A DNA stretch of 64,000 nucleotides from Parapedobacter koreensis (GTDB taxonomy: Bacteria; Bacteroidota; Bacteroidia; Sphingobacteriales; Sphingobacteriaceae). Made by a program: the position numbers and the translations under genes. This document shows positions 9,412-19,642 of this stretch, in pieces; position 1 is the first letter of the stretch, and every line of letters starts with the position of its first letter. The DNA lies in contig NZ_FNZR01000004.1 of the NCBI RefSeq assembly GCF_900109365.1, positions 62,001 to 126,000 of the forward strand, in the 5' to 3' direction. The notes beneath the pieces were generated by a model. It had not been told where the DNA came from, made no database searches, and worked only from the letters and a program-made list of their open reading frames with translations.

Positions 9412-11058
9412 TTATTGCGTGGGCAACAATTCGTCGCATTTTTCAGAGAGGATGGCCAGGTTGGTGGCACCGGCATGCTCGCCGATAATGTCGCCGGGGG
9501 CGGTGCCGACGGTACCGCTATTATCTTCCTGTACGACATGGTCGCCCACGATCTTGACTTGATCACCCCAGATGGCCTTGAAGTCATACCGGACGGTCTC
9601 TGGGATGAGTAGCGTGGTGGAAATGAAACCATTGACCACGACACCAAGGAATTTAAATTCCGGAGAGCCACTGGCCCGATCGCGGTAGTATAAGTAAAAC
9701 GTGGGCAATACATCCACCACTTCGGCCTGGCTGGGGCAGCGTACGTAAAGTTGCAGCGTCACCCGCGGGTCATTCACCGTGGATGGGTCGGCCAGCGTCA
9801 TGCTCATACTGCCGCCGCAACTGGCGGTAAGGGCTTCTTCGCCGAGGACGGCTCCGCGATCGTCCTTCACACGGATAGTCACACCCGAGGTGGGCAGGTA
9901 GCTGAGCTGTATGGCATTGTACGTGGCGTTTATGGAGGCGGTGAAGCGATCAATCACCTTGCCGGCCATGACGGCTTCAACCGTGAGTGGGTAGGTGGTG
10001 CCGGTCTCAAACCAGGAGGTATTGAAGGTGATAGTGACTGGTTCAAAGCAACCTTCGGTGAAATTGCCGCTGAAAAACCACGTCAGGTGGTCGGTCTCGT
10101 AGCTGGAGAACAGCATATCGTCTGCCTGCGTGATGGTAGCTTGCTGATCATGATTCCACTGTACGTCGGCTACCACGTGGGTATATACGGAAAGAAGGTC
10201 GCCGACCTGGATCGGTGCGCCGGTAGCGAGGTTGTGAAACGCTTCGTCCACCTGCTGATCGATGCCAATGGGCTGGCTGAAATATTTGACCGGTGTGCCG
10301 TCTACAAAAAATTCGATGCTGGTGATTGCTGCCGGATTAAATGCGCCGGGGACCGGGGCAGTGGCTCCTTCGGGATAGACGTTGTTGGAGGTGAGCTTGC
10401 CACCGGGGAAAAAGGCCAGGGAGCTTTCTTTATCGGTATCCAGATTGACTATCAGCGCGGTGAGCGTGCTGCCATTGATCACATTACCGTTGGCATCCAG
10501 AAACTGGGTACCGGCGCGTAGGGTAATGCGCGTGGTTTGATTAACCGTTTCACTCAATGGCGTACTGAGAATGATGGTCTCGCCGATGCGGCCACTGACC
10601 AGGCTCACCGTGGGCCGGTAAACGGATACGCCCGGAGGCGCATCGCTCAGCCGGAGTACGCTCACGGCATGGAGGCTGGAGCGCTGCTCGCTGGTAATGA
10701 TGATGGGGATGACCTGGGTAAGGTAGTCCTGGCCGCTTAATTGCACATAAAACGTGACGGGATTGCCTTCGGTGGGTTCATGCTGGGGGTGAACACCCAG
10801 GCCCAGCAGGCCATCACGAATCTGGAACTGCCGGTAGCCTTCCAGGTTGTAAATGGACTCGGCATCGTTGCCAAGGAGGGTCACGGTGAGGTTGTTTGCC
10901 GGATTGCCCTGGCCATCGGTAATCTGCAGTAGCGTCGTGTATTCCAGGATGGCGGAGCTGACAACTACGCGGACGTCTTTCAGGGGGTCTTCGCAGCTTT
11001 GTATGCACAAAAGTGCCACCAAGCTGAAGCTATACAGGAGGTATTTGGTAAATTTCAT
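9412..11058 (-). CDS. Large surface lipoprotein, unknown function
   Basis: A 548-residue lipoprotein with signal peptide and lipobox (LCIQSC, C22) followed by acidic EDPLKD, which resembles a Bacteroidota surface-export signal. The body has several beta-sandwich-like stretches (for example LQITDGQGNPANNLTVTL and DRGAVLGEEAL, which look like carboxypeptidase-regulatory or Ig-like folds), but I recognise no named family. The upstream outer-membrane protein gene ends 35 bp before it on the same strand, and the two probably form a transcription unit. Its position between two sugar transferases suggests an envelope job tied to the polysaccharide; that is inference only. Confidence 0.7.
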   Translation of the reverse strand: MKFTKYLLYSFSLVALLCIQSCEDPLKDVRVVVSSAILEYTTLLQITDGQGNPANNLTVTLLGNDAESIYNLEGYRQFQIRDGLLGLGVHPQHEPTEGNPVTFYVQLSGQDYLTQVIPIIITSEQRSSLHAVSVLRLSDAPPGVSVYRPTVSLVSGRIGETIILSTPLSETVNQTTRITLRAGTQFLDANGNVINGSTLTALIVNLDTDKESSLAFFPGGKLTSNNVYPEGATAPVPGAFNPAAITSIEFFVDGTPVKYFSQPIGIDQQVDEAFHNLATGAPIQVGDLLSVYTHVVADVQWNHDQQATITQADDMLFSSYETDHLTWFFSGNFTEGCFEPVTITFNTSWFETGTTYPLTVEAVMAGKVIDRFTASINATYNAIQLSYLPTSGVTIRVKDDRGAVLGEEALTASCGGSMSMTLADPSTVNDPRVTLQLYVRCPSQAEVVDVLPTFYLYYRDRASGSPEFKFLGVVVNGFISTTLLIPETVRYDFKAIWGDQVKIVGDHVVQEDNSGTVGTAPGDIIGEHAGATNLAILSEKCDELLPTQ

Positions 11059-11093
11059 AACGAATGGTATTAGCTATAAAATGGGATGATAGA

Positions 11094-11804
11094 CTACAGG
11101 GTGAAAAAATTGTAATTGATGCCGATCTGGATGTTGGGCAAGTAACGATAGTCGCGTACGTTGCGCTCGATGATGGGCTCGTTGGCCTCATTGCCCTGCA
11201 ATAAGTTGGTGGCTACAATATTGACGCGTGGGCTGGAAAGCCGGTAGGCACCTGCAGACAGGTTGAAGGAAAACCGGTCGTCAATACGGATGTTGCCGAA
11301 GGCGATGCCGGCATAAGGGGCGACCGTCTTGGACCAGCTCACGGTGGTGGTCATCAGGCCCACATCTACCGGGCGCACGGCAATATCGCCATAGTAATAG
11401 TTTTCATTAAGCTCAGTATTGATGGTACCCCGGGCCTGGAAGAAGTAGCCGCCGCCAAGCTGGATGATGAGGTGGCTGAATGCGCCGTGCGCGCGGTAAA
11501 AGGGTACCCAACCCAGCAGTAAATGGGCATTGTGCAGCCGCGCCTTGGCGATAGACCGGGTCTCGTGCTCGCCGTAGGTGGCGATAAAGTAGGCGTCATA
11601 TGGCATCAGATTGGCCCCGGCCTGGATGCCCAACGCATTGCCAAGGGGCTGGTAAATTTCAAGCCCCAGGCCGGCAGTGCTCAACAGGGTCCCAAATGAC
11701 CATTTGTAAGCGGGATTTTCGCGCACGACGTTAAACGGATCCTGGGCATGGGCTGACAGCAGGCATAACACGCCTGCGATGAGCAAAGTTAGCTGTTTTT
11801 TCAT
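11094..11804 (-). CDS. Outer-membrane beta-barrel protein, unknown function
   Basis: A 236-residue protein with a Sec signal (MKKQLTLLIAGVLCLLSAHAQ) and a body of alternating strand-like segments rich in Gly, Tyr and Asn that ends NYNFFTL. This pattern fits an outer-membrane barrel of 8-10 strands. I recognise no specific family. Followed after 35 bp by the large lipoprotein gene; the pair may be an outer-membrane barrel/surface lipoprotein complex. A TAGTTTTG box lies on the minus strand at 11925-11932, about 120 bases upstream, but without a clear -33 element. Confidence 0.65.
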   Translation of the reverse strand: MKKQLTLLIAGVLCLLSAHAQDPFNVVRENPAYKWSFGTLLSTAGLGLEIYQPLGNALGIQAGANLMPYDAYFIATYGEHETRSIAKARLHNAHLLLGWVPFYRAHGAFSHLIIQLGGGYFFQARGTINTELNENYYYGDIAVRPVDVGLMTTTVSWSKTVAPYAGIAFGNIRIDDRFSFNLSAGAYRLSSPRVNIVATNLLQGNEANEPIIERNVRDYRYLPNIQIGINYNFFTL

Positions 11805-11996
11805 AAGAAAACGTGAAAGAGGGGTTAATTGAAAAAATAAAGAGTTTATTAAAAACCGCGGTGTTTTTCATAGTTTTTTCTGAATTTTTCAGATTGGCAG
11901 TGCTGCCTTGTCGTAGAATCACTACAAAACTAATTATTTTTACTCCTAAGAAAGGAAATTGTTTGGAAAAAAGTAAAAAAAATTATAGGAAAAGGA

Positions 11997-13430
11997 TCAA
12001 TACGCATTTTCTTCGCCGCGGAACATATTAATAATGGTCATGAAAACAATCTGGATGTCCAGCATGGCGGTCCAGTTTTGCATGTACCAACGGTCATGGG
12101 CTACGCGCCGTTCCATGAGCACCGGGTTGTGGGTGGCACCGCGGTAGCCATTGACCTGTGCCCAGCCGGTAATGCCGGGTTTGACAAAATGCCGGGCCAT
12201 GTATTTGTTGATGAGCTCCCGATAAGCCGCTGTATGGGCCAGCATATGGGGGCGGGGGCCTACCACACTCATCTCGCCCTTGAATACATTGATAAACTGG
12301 GGCAGCTCGTCCAGGTTGGTGCGGCGGAGAAAGCGCCCAATGGGGGTGATGCGCTGGTCATGCGGGGTGGCTTGCTGCTGGTCGCTATCGGCATTGACCT
12401 GCATGCTGCGGAACTTGTAGCACCAGAAGGGCTTGTTGTTGCGGCCGCTGCGCTGTTGCGTGAACAGCACCGGTCCTTTGCTTTGCAGCTTGATGAGGAT
12501 GGCCAGCACGGGATAGAGCCAGCTTAATACGAGCACAATCACTGCCGTGCTGAACAGCAAATCGAACAGGCGCTTTTTGAACCGGTTGTGGATCTCGCTC
12601 ATCGGCTCCGGTGGCTTGCTCAATACGGGAACGCTATCGAGGTAGCGAAGCTTATAATCGATGGCTTGATCGGGTACTACATAAGGAACCAGGTGAAGCC
12701 GTACGCAATGGTGCTCGGCAACCTCGGTAAGTGCCTCGGCCTGGAGGAAATGCTCTGGCTTGAGTGGAAGGTATACTTCGCGGATGCCGCTCACGGCTGC
12801 AGCCTGGAAATGCTGTCCAAAAAGCCCGACACGCAACTGGCCCTGTGCATCGATCACCAAACTATCATCAACGAGCAGGTTTTCCAACTCGTAATCTTGG
12901 CGGAATGCTTTGAAATAGGCACTCAACTGCTGCGCCATGGGATTGTCCCGGCCAATGACGGCGATGCGCTCGCGCATACCAAAGCGCCTGTCCAGCCTGA
13001 GGGTAAAATAGGTGCCGACCAAACGATTGACGGCCAACCAAACGGCAAGCAAGAGGTAAAAAAACAACAGAATCTGCTTGTACCCATGAAACTGGTCGGA
13101 AAAGAACAGCACACCATTAAAAAATAAAAAATGCCCAGCGTAATTACGGAACGTAGATCGGTAAATGGTAGGCAACGTGGACAGTGTATGCGCGCTGTAG
13201 GCATGGAACAGCAAGACCATCAGGAGCCATGCTAAATTGAGCAGGAGTAAATTTTGGTAATAAAACGGAAACGTATCGGCCGACCATACAGAACGGTGGC
13301 CTAAAAAGAGATTGGCTAAGGCCACGGCGGCGAAGAAGGAACCATTGAGGGTAATCACATCGGACACGATCGTGCCATACTTGATAAAAAAAGTGTAGCG
13401 AGTCTGCGGATGATAATAGTAAGGCTCCAT
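11997..13430 (-). CDS. WcaJ-type undecaprenyl-phosphate sugar transferase (copy 2)
   Basis: A 477-residue polyprenyl-phosphate sugar-1-phosphate transferase, the committed step of glycan repeat-unit synthesis. N-terminal TM segments span roughly residues 15-160. The catalytic domain carries KRLFDLLFSTAV, GPVLFTQQRSGR, YKFRSM, LDELPQFINV, VVGPRPHML and PGITGWAQVNGYRG. It shares most of these blocks with the product of 7767-9161, so one arose by duplication of the other. It is first in the minus-strand glycan region, 173 bp downstream of the parC stop codon, with its own promoter candidates in that gap. Confidence 0.93.
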   Translation of the reverse strand: MEPYYYHPQTRYTFFIKYGTIVSDVITLNGSFFAAVALANLFLGHRSVWSADTFPFYYQNLLLLNLAWLLMVLLFHAYSAHTLSTLPTIYRSTFRNYAGHFLFFNGVLFFSDQFHGYKQILLFFYLLLAVWLAVNRLVGTYFTLRLDRRFGMRERIAVIGRDNPMAQQLSAYFKAFRQDYELENLLVDDSLVIDAQGQLRVGLFGQHFQAAAVSGIREVYLPLKPEHFLQAEALTEVAEHHCVRLHLVPYVVPDQAIDYKLRYLDSVPVLSKPPEPMSEIHNRFKKRLFDLLFSTAVIVLVLSWLYPVLAILIKLQSKGPVLFTQQRSGRNNKPFWCYKFRSMQVNADSDQQQATPHDQRITPIGRFLRRTNLDELPQFINVFKGEMSVVGPRPHMLAHTAAYRELINKYMARHFVKPGITGWAQVNGYRGATHNPVLMERRVAHDRWYMQNWTAMLDIQIVFMTIINMFRGEENAY

Positions 13431-13552
13431 AAGTTGATAAATCGTACCGGTTTATGGCAAAAACCAATTAACTGGTCGTTTAGTCAATCAAAATTACACG
13501 CAAATTTAGTTGTTCAACTAAAAAGTGTCACTGTAATGATCTTGCATCGGCG

Positions 13553-13586
13553 CAAATATACGATTAAATGTTTTCTGATACGCAAA
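13553..13586 (-). promoter_or_regulatory. Candidate Bacteroidota promoter for copy 2 sugar transferase
   Basis: Minus-strand TTTG (13583-13586), 22 bases, then TATATTTG (13553-13560), an exact TAnnTTTG box. A second exact box, TAAATTTG, lies at 13501-13508 without an obvious -33 partner. Either would start transcription in the gap after parC and give a leader of about 65-115 bases before the ATG at 13430. The spacing of 22 is at the long end of the usual range. Confidence 0.5.
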
Positions 13587-13603
13587 TTTTTTTCGTTTCT
13601 TTT

Positions 13604-16297
13604 TCAAAAGAGTCCCATTTGGCCATTGTCATCCATTTGGATGTCATCGGGATTGGTGATTTCCAAATCTATCTTATTGGTTTTTGGCGCGTCGGTAGCC
13701 GGGGGATCGGGAAGGTCGGTAACTGCCGGTGCTTCTGATGAGGGCGCTGGTGCATCGGGTACGGCATCTTCGGTGAGGAGCGTCACCTGCTGTACGTCGT
13801 GCACTGAAAGGCGGTTGCCCTGGGCTTTCATGCCCTTGACATCGATGATGGTAGTGAGGTCTTGCTCGATGGTATCGGGGGTCTGTGATTTGCCCTTGAG
13901 CACTTCTACGCGCACCACGGGGGTAGCGGCGGCGGTGATGAGCAGGAGCTTGGAGCCCGGCTCGTCATTGATGATGGCGGTACGCTTGCCGATAGGGGTG
14001 TCTTCAAAGGTGAAGCGCTTGACGTAGCATACGCCCGACTTGCCATCGCGGTGTACCACGCTGTATACATGCTGGGGCTGGTATTTTTCGATGCGGATGA
14101 GCTTGTCGTCAAAATGGTTGCTCAGGTCAAAACTGCTCAGTTCATAGGTGCCGTCTGCCATGACGGTGAGGATCTTGTCATCACCATCGAACTCACCGAG
14201 GTAGGTGCCCCGGCCATCGGCATTGAGCCGCTTGAGCACATCGTCAAACCAGATTTTGCGGCCAGCCAGTGTGGATACGCCCTTGCTCTTGAGGATGATT
14301 TTTTTGATGGGGTATTTCGTCACGATGTTGCCCTGGGAGCTGCGCCCCTTGATAGCGACTTCGGCAAAGTCCAGGTCAAACTGGAGCTTGCGCAGCTTGG
14401 AATGGGGCTTGAGCTGGATATTGACCACCTCGGCCTCGCCGTTGGGATTGGCCGTGAAGTACAGGGCCTTGGATCCTTTTTCGCCCTTGGTGAGATCGTA
14501 CGCCTTGTCGCGGGTGACACCCACCACGGAGAAGCGCTTGACGTAGGATACGCCCGACTTGCCGTCGCGGTAGATGAGGTTGTATACGGTGCGGTCATCG
14601 CCTTTTTTGAATACAGCCACGTGGATGATGTCCTTACCAACGAACACTTTGTCCTGTATTCTGGTCACTAGGCATTTGCCATCGGCCCTGAATACGATAA
14701 TGTCGTCTAAATCAGAGCAATCCGTCACGTACTCGTCTTTGCGCATGCTGGTGCCGATGAAGCCTTCTTCACGGTTGACATACAGCTTGGCATTGGCCAG
14801 GGCGACCTGTGCGGCTTCTACGCGGTCGAATGCCCGGAGCTCGGTACGGCGCTCACGGCCCTTGCCGTACGTAGCCTTAAGTCGCTCGAACCACGCGATG
14901 GCATAGTCGGTCAGGTGGCGCAGGTGGTGGCGCACTTTCTTGATTTCTTCTTCGAGCGCGGCCATCTGCTCATCGGCCTTTTTCACGTCAAACCGGGTGA
15001 TGCTGCTCATCGGCTTTTCGATGAGTTTCTTATAATCTTCGGGCAGTATCGTGCGGTAAAACTGGGCGAAAAATGGGGTGAAGAGCCGGGTAAGCACCTG
15101 TACGACGGTGTTGAAATCGCCGGAGTTTTCATAGTCGGGATGCTTATACATGCCCTCCTGGATGAAAATTTTGAGCAGGCTGCTGAAGAAGATTTTTTCC
15201 TGCAATTCGTTGAGGCGGATCTCGAGCTCCTGCTTGAGCAGATCTTTGGTCTGCCACGTGTTTTCAATGAGCACGTCATTGACGCTCATGAAGTGGGGCT
15301 TGTCATCGCGGATGACGCAGGTATTCGGCGAAATGGATACCTCGCAGGCGGTGAAGGCATACAGGGCATCGATGGTGACATCGGGCGAAATGCCGGGTGC
15401 CAGGTGGATGATGATTTCGACGTTTCTAGCGGTATTGTCTTCGATTTTCTTGATTTTGATCTTGCCTTTGTCGTTGGCGGCGACCACGCTTTCGATAAGG
15501 CCGCCGGTGGTGGTGCCGTAGGGGATCTCGGTGATGGCGAGCGTTTTTTTATCGCGCTCCTCGATTTTGGCGCGTACGCGTATTTTGCCGCCGCGCTGCC
15601 CTTCGTTGTAAGCCGAGCAGTCGGCCTGTCCGCCGGTAGGAAAATCGGGCAGCAGGTTGGGGCGGCCACCCCGCAAGACCTCGATGGAGCCATCAATGAG
15701 CTCAATGAAGTTGTGGGGCATGATCTTGGTGGCCAGGCCCACGGCAATGCCTTCGGCGCCCTGGGCCAAAAGGAGCGGGAATTTGACGGGCAGCGTCACC
15801 GGCTCACGGTTGCGGCCATCGTAGCTGAGCTGCCACTCGGTGGTGTCGGGATTGAAGACCACCTCATTGGCAAACTTGGACAAGCGGCCCTCGATGTAGC
15901 GGGGTGCGGCGGCGGAGTCGCCCGTGACGGGATCGCCCCAGTTGCCCTGGCAGTCGATAAGCAGGTTTTTCTGACCGATCTGCACCATGGCATCACCGAT
16001 GGAAGCATCGCCATGGGGATGGTATTTCATCGTATTACCAATCACATTGGCGGCCTTATTGAACCGGCCGTCATCCATCTCTTTCAACGAGTGCAAAATG
16101 CGTCGCTGTACGGGCTTGAGGCCATCGTGGATATGCGGGACGGCGCGATCAAGAATGACATAGGAGGCATAGTCCAGAAACCAGCTTTCGTACAAACCGG
16201 ACAACGGGATGGTCTGGCTGCCGCCCGGTTGGTTTGGGTTATCTTCAGAAGTAGTGCCTTGGTTTTCTTGGGGTGTCAGATTCGTTTCGTCGCTCAT
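13604..16297 (-). CDS. parC: DNA topoisomerase IV subunit A
   Basis: Breakage-rejoining subunit of the type IIA topoisomerase that decatenates chromosomes, acting with ParE. The 897-residue protein shows the winged-helix/tower fold: DRAVPHIHDGLKPVQRRIL (50-68), HPHGD (93-97) and the catalytic tyrosine Y134 in AAPRYIEGRLS. The C-terminal part carries blade-like repeats, two of which share the RDGKSGV-YVKRF motif. I see no GyrA box, which favours ParC over GyrA. An acidic/Pro-rich tail (about 845-897) ends QMDDNGQMGLF. No parE is in the window; the gene stands alone, diverging from the SusC gene at 16625. Confidence 0.88.
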   Translation of the reverse strand: MSDETNLTPQENQGTTSEDNPNQPGGSQTIPLSGLYESWFLDYASYVILDRAVPHIHDGLKPVQRRILHSLKEMDDGRFNKAANVIGNTMKYHPHGDASIGDAMVQIGQKNLLIDCQGNWGDPVTGDSAAAPRYIEGRLSKFANEVVFNPDTTEWQLSYDGRNREPVTLPVKFPLLLAQGAEGIAVGLATKIMPHNFIELIDGSIEVLRGGRPNLLPDFPTGGQADCSAYNEGQRGGKIRVRAKIEERDKKTLAITEIPYGTTTGGLIESVVAANDKGKIKIKKIEDNTARNVEIIIHLAPGISPDVTIDALYAFTACEVSISPNTCVIRDDKPHFMSVNDVLIENTWQTKDLLKQELEIRLNELQEKIFFSSLLKIFIQEGMYKHPDYENSGDFNTVVQVLTRLFTPFFAQFYRTILPEDYKKLIEKPMSSITRFDVKKADEQMAALEEEIKKVRHHLRHLTDYAIAWFERLKATYGKGRERRTELRAFDRVEAAQVALANAKLYVNREEGFIGTSMRKDEYVTDCSDLDDIIVFRADGKCLVTRIQDKVFVGKDIIHVAVFKKGDDRTVYNLIYRDGKSGVSYVKRFSVVGVTRDKAYDLTKGEKGSKALYFTANPNGEAEVVNIQLKPHSKLRKLQFDLDFAEVAIKGRSSQGNIVTKYPIKKIILKSKGVSTLAGRKIWFDDVLKRLNADGRGTYLGEFDGDDKILTVMADGTYELSSFDLSNHFDDKLIRIEKYQPQHVYSVVHRDGKSGVCYVKRFTFEDTPIGKRTAIINDEPGSKLLLITAAATPVVRVEVLKGKSQTPDTIEQDLTTIIDVKGMKAQGNRLSVHDVQQVTLLTEDAVPDAPAPSSEAPAVTDLPDPPATDAPKTNKIDLEITNPDDIQMDDNGQMGLF

Positions 16298-16624
16298 TTA
16301 AACCTTTTTTTCACGGTGTAAAAATAGGAAAATTTTGGGAACCGCTTTTGGGGAAGAGGAGGATTAGCCGCTTTGTTCTTTGAAAAACTAAATCTGATGC
16401 TTATCTTTAGAATAGTTAACAATGTATTGTTATGAATAAAGTAACTTAGGAAAATACCTGGGTTTTTCCGTTTCAGAACCAATCGCCAGGAGAAGATCTC
16501 AAAACAACGCAACGGATAGAAGATTTACCTTTTCCTAAAACTTTCTTTTTAGGTCATTGTTTTTCCTACGAGTGCTTGCCGGCTTCGGGAGGCTATCCTA
16601 TGGAATAATTAAAAATGAACTTAA
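16298..16624. promoter_or_regulatory. Divergent intergenic region between parC and susC1
   Basis: 327 bp without a credible gene. It must hold the promoters of parC (minus) and the first SusC gene (plus). I see no exact TTTG/TAnnTTTG pair. The most distinctive feature is a palindrome, taacaat-gt-attgtta at 16417-16432 (7-bp arms), which could be an operator. A short minus-strand frame across 16294-16512 has no protein-like features. Confidence 0.4.
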
Positions 16625-19600
16625 ATGAGAGCAAAAAAACAACGCATGCTGGCCTGTCTGTTCGCGTGTTGGGTGACGTTGGGATTTGCACAGCAAACGA
16701 CCATCACGGGTAGCGTCTATGACGCAGAAGGGAATAGGCTACCGGGGGTGAGCGTGGCTGTGCGGGGAACCAATGTGAGTGCCTTGACCAATGCCGAGGG
16801 GCAATATGCCATTACAGCCCAAGCGGGACAGACCCTGGTCTTTACGTATATCGGCTTGCAGACCGAGGAGCGGGAGGTGGGGCAAAGTGCTACGATTGAC
16901 GTAAACATGGTCACCTCGACCTCCAGCTTGGATGAGGTGGTGATCGTGGGCTACGGCACGCAAAGTAAGCGCCTGCTCACGGACAATGTAGCGAAACTAA
17001 CGTCATCGGACATCGCTGAAATCCCGTCGCCGGGATTCCAGAATGCGCTATCGGGCAAGGCGGCAGGTGTACAGGTGATGCAGACCAATGGCAAGGTGGA
17101 AGGGGGCATCAACATCCGCGTACGGGGCGTGGCGAGCGTGGGTGCGGGCTCGGATCCGCTGTATGTATTGGATGGGATGCCGCTGATCAACCGTGACGAA
17201 TCCAGCGATGCACCACAGAACCCATTGCTCACACTGAGCCCGAATGAAATTGAATCCATCGACATCCTGAAGGATGCCTCCGCCTCGGCCATCTACGGCT
17301 CAAGGGGCGCCAATGGCGTGGTGATCATCACCACCAAGCGGGGCAAACAGGGCCGGGCCAGCATCTCAGCCAACGTGTCGCACGGCATCAGCGAACCCAC
17401 CCGCCTGCGCGACTGGCTGAATGCGGCGGAATACATGGAACTGCTCACGGAGGCGGCCATCAACAGCTACGGCGAGGAAGATGGCTTGGCAGAGGCGGAG
17501 TGGCTGTTTGACTACCTCTCGGATGGGGCGGATTGGCGGAATGGGCAATACCACAATACCGATTGGCAAAGCCTGGCCTTGGGGCAGGGCCATGTGAGCG
17601 ATGCCGATCTATCGATATCAGGTGGAAATGAAAACACGACTTATTTCTTTTCCGGGGCGTACAACAATACGGGGGGTATCGTGAAGGGAAATGCCATGGA
17701 TCGGATCAACTCCCGGGTGAATGTGACCCACCGGTTCAACGACCGTTTTTCGGCGGGAGCAAACCTGAGCTTTTCCAGGACCAACATCGACCGCATTGCC
17801 AATGACAATGCGTTTGTAACGCCCTTGCAGGCGATTGCGCAGCCGGCACTGAATGCGGCTTACCTGGATGATGGCGAGCCCAACCCGAATACGCTGTATG
17901 CCAATTTCTTGCTGCAGGATAGGCATGCGTTTTTTAATACCATCGTGCGGCGGGTAAATGGCAAGGCGTTTGCCGAATACCGCTTCTTGCCAAACCTGAA
18001 ATTCAATACCGACTTTGGCTACGACTTGTATAACCAGACGGAAGACAGCTATACGGGCAGGTTGGCCCCTTTCCAATCGACCAACGGGGAGGGATTTGCC
18101 TCCAGCGTGGGCACGGAATCGTACATCACGAGCAACTACTTTACGTATGAGCAGACGTTTAATGACGTGCATGACGTAGATGTGGTGGCAGGTATGGAAT
18201 ACAACCATGCCCGGCGGCGGTTTCAAAGTGTCACGGGCATCGAATTTCCGTCGGATGATTTCCAGTCGATAGGCGGCGCGGCGCAGATTACGGCGGGCAG
18301 CAGCACGTTTACCTCGTATGCGTTTCTTTCGTACTTCGCACGGGCGAATTATTCGCTGATGGATAGGTACCTCTTCAAGGCGAGTATCCGGCGCGACGGC
18401 TCGTCGCGCTTCGGCAGGGACAACCGTTATGGTACGTTTGCCGCGGTATCGGCAGGCTGGGTGCTCTCGGAAGAGGATTTCCTGAGCGACTCGGACGTGC
18501 TGTCGTTCTTGAAAATACGGGGTAGCTGGGGCCAATCGGGCAATGCGGAGATCGGCGACTTCGCCTCGCTCGGCCTATTCGGCCCGGTAAGCTACCGACA
18601 GCGGGCGGGCATCTTCCCCACGCAGGCGGCCAATCCGTTCTTGACATGGGAGAGTGTGGAGCAGACGGACGTCGGCATCGACTATGGTTTTCTTGACAAC
18701 CGGATTTCGGGGGAACTGGATTATTACATGAAACGCTCGGATGGGCTGCTGTTTGATGTGCCGCTGCCAGCGACCTCGGGATTCCCGACAGTGCTGCGTA
18801 ATGTGGGGCTGTTGGAGAATAAGGGGGTGGAGTTTGTGCTCAACACCCGGAATATCCAAAAGGAGCGATTCACATGGAATACATCCCTGAACATTGCCTA
18901 TAATAAGAATACGGTGAAGGAACTGCCCGATGGACAGGACGTCATCACCGGCCAGAACATTCTTCGTGAAGGGGAGCCCATTAATGCTTTTTACCTGCTG
19001 GAATATGCGGGGGTGGACGTGGATAACGGTGATGCGCTCTACTATGTAAACAGCTCGGATGCGGGAGGTGGGCAGAGCCGGGAAACTACCAATGATCCCA
19101 ACGCGGCAAGCCGTGTGGTGATGGGTGCGCCGCTGCCCAACTGGATTGGCGGGTTGACCAGCAACTTGGTGTACCGCGATGTTGATTTCAGCTTTACCTT
19201 CCAGGGGGAATGGGGAGCAAGCATCTACAACGCGGGTGGGACGTACCAGTCTGCCAACGGCGACTACTACGACAACCAGACGCGCGACCAACTGCGGCGG
19301 TGGCAGCAGGCGGGTGACGTCACGGATGTGCCCCAGGCGCGCCTGTATGGGGCCAATGGTACGGCGCAATCTTCGCGCTACTTGGATGGTGCAAGTTTCA
19401 TCAGACTGCGCAACCTGAACGTGGGCTATACGCTGCCCAACCGGATCACCCAACCAATGGGAATCAATCGGCTACGGGTATACTTCTCGGCATTCAACCT
19501 GCTGACCATTACGGATTATAAAGGATACGACCCCGAAGCGCGGAGTGATGCCAGCGCCACGGAAGCCAGTCGGGGGATAGATTTTTATTCGGCACCGGCG

Positions 19601-19639
19601 GCTGTGACCTATGCATTGGGCTTCAACTTTAATTTTTGA
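16625..19639 (+). CDS. SusC/RagA-type TonB-dependent outer-membrane transporter 1
   Basis: Outer-membrane importer of 1004 residues that forms a pedal-bin complex with its SusD lipoprotein. A signal peptide (1-22) precedes a carboxypeptidase-regulatory-like domain (about 26-96), the DEVVIVGYG segment (103-111), a plug domain with LYVLDGMP (179-186) and SIDILKDASASAIYG, then the 22-strand barrel ending in NFNF. The SusD gene follows after 3 bp. It is in the same residue register as the product of 21255-24263 at the N-terminus, which points to tandem duplication. There is no FecR/sigma-factor pair or glycoside hydrolase next to it, so the substrate cannot be inferred. Confidence 0.95.
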   Translation: MRAKKQRMLACLFACWVTLGFAQQTTITGSVYDAEGNRLPGVSVAVRGTNVSALTNAEGQYAITAQAGQTLVFTYIGLQTEEREVGQSATIDVNMVTSTSSLDEVVIVGYGTQSKRLLTDNVAKLTSSDIAEIPSPGFQNALSGKAAGVQVMQTNGKVEGGINIRVRGVASVGAGSDPLYVLDGMPLINRDESSDAPQNPLLTLSPNEIESIDILKDASASAIYGSRGANGVVIITTKRGKQGRASISANVSHGISEPTRLRDWLNAAEYMELLTEAAINSYGEEDGLAEAEWLFDYLSDGADWRNGQYHNTDWQSLALGQGHVSDADLSISGGNENTTYFFSGAYNNTGGIVKGNAMDRINSRVNVTHRFNDRFSAGANLSFSRTNIDRIANDNAFVTPLQAIAQPALNAAYLDDGEPNPNTLYANFLLQDRHAFFNTIVRRVNGKAFAEYRFLPNLKFNTDFGYDLYNQTEDSYTGRLAPFQSTNGEGFASSVGTESYITSNYFTYEQTFNDVHDVDVVAGMEYNHARRRFQSVTGIEFPSDDFQSIGGAAQITAGSSTFTSYAFLSYFARANYSLMDRYLFKASIRRDGSSRFGRDNRYGTFAAVSAGWVLSEEDFLSDSDVLSFLKIRGSWGQSGNAEIGDFASLGLFGPVSYRQRAGIFPTQAANPFLTWESVEQTDVGIDYGFLDNRISGELDYYMKRSDGLLFDVPLPATSGFPTVLRNVGLLENKGVEFVLNTRNIQKERFTWNTSLNIAYNKNTVKELPDGQDVITGQNILREGEPINAFYLLEYAGVDVDNGDALYYVNSSDAGGGQSRETTNDPNAASRVVMGAPLPNWIGGLTSNLVYRDVDFSFTFQGEWGASIYNAGGTYQSANGDYYDNQTRDQLRRWQQAGDVTDVPQARLYGANGTAQSSRYLDGASFIRLRNLNVGYTLPNRITQPMGINRLRVYFSAFNLLTITDYKGYDPEARSDASATEASRGIDFYSAPAAVTYALGFNFNF

Positions 19640-19642
19640 CAC

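Noticed and set aside
14915-16321. A 468-codon plus-strand open frame opposite parC
   Set aside because: Entirely antisense to a gene with full family motifs; the translation has no domain-like features and arises from GC-rich codon use.
16294-16512. A 72-codon frame in the parC upstream region
   Set aside because: Highly basic and low-complexity, overlaps the parC start, and lies in promoter DNA.
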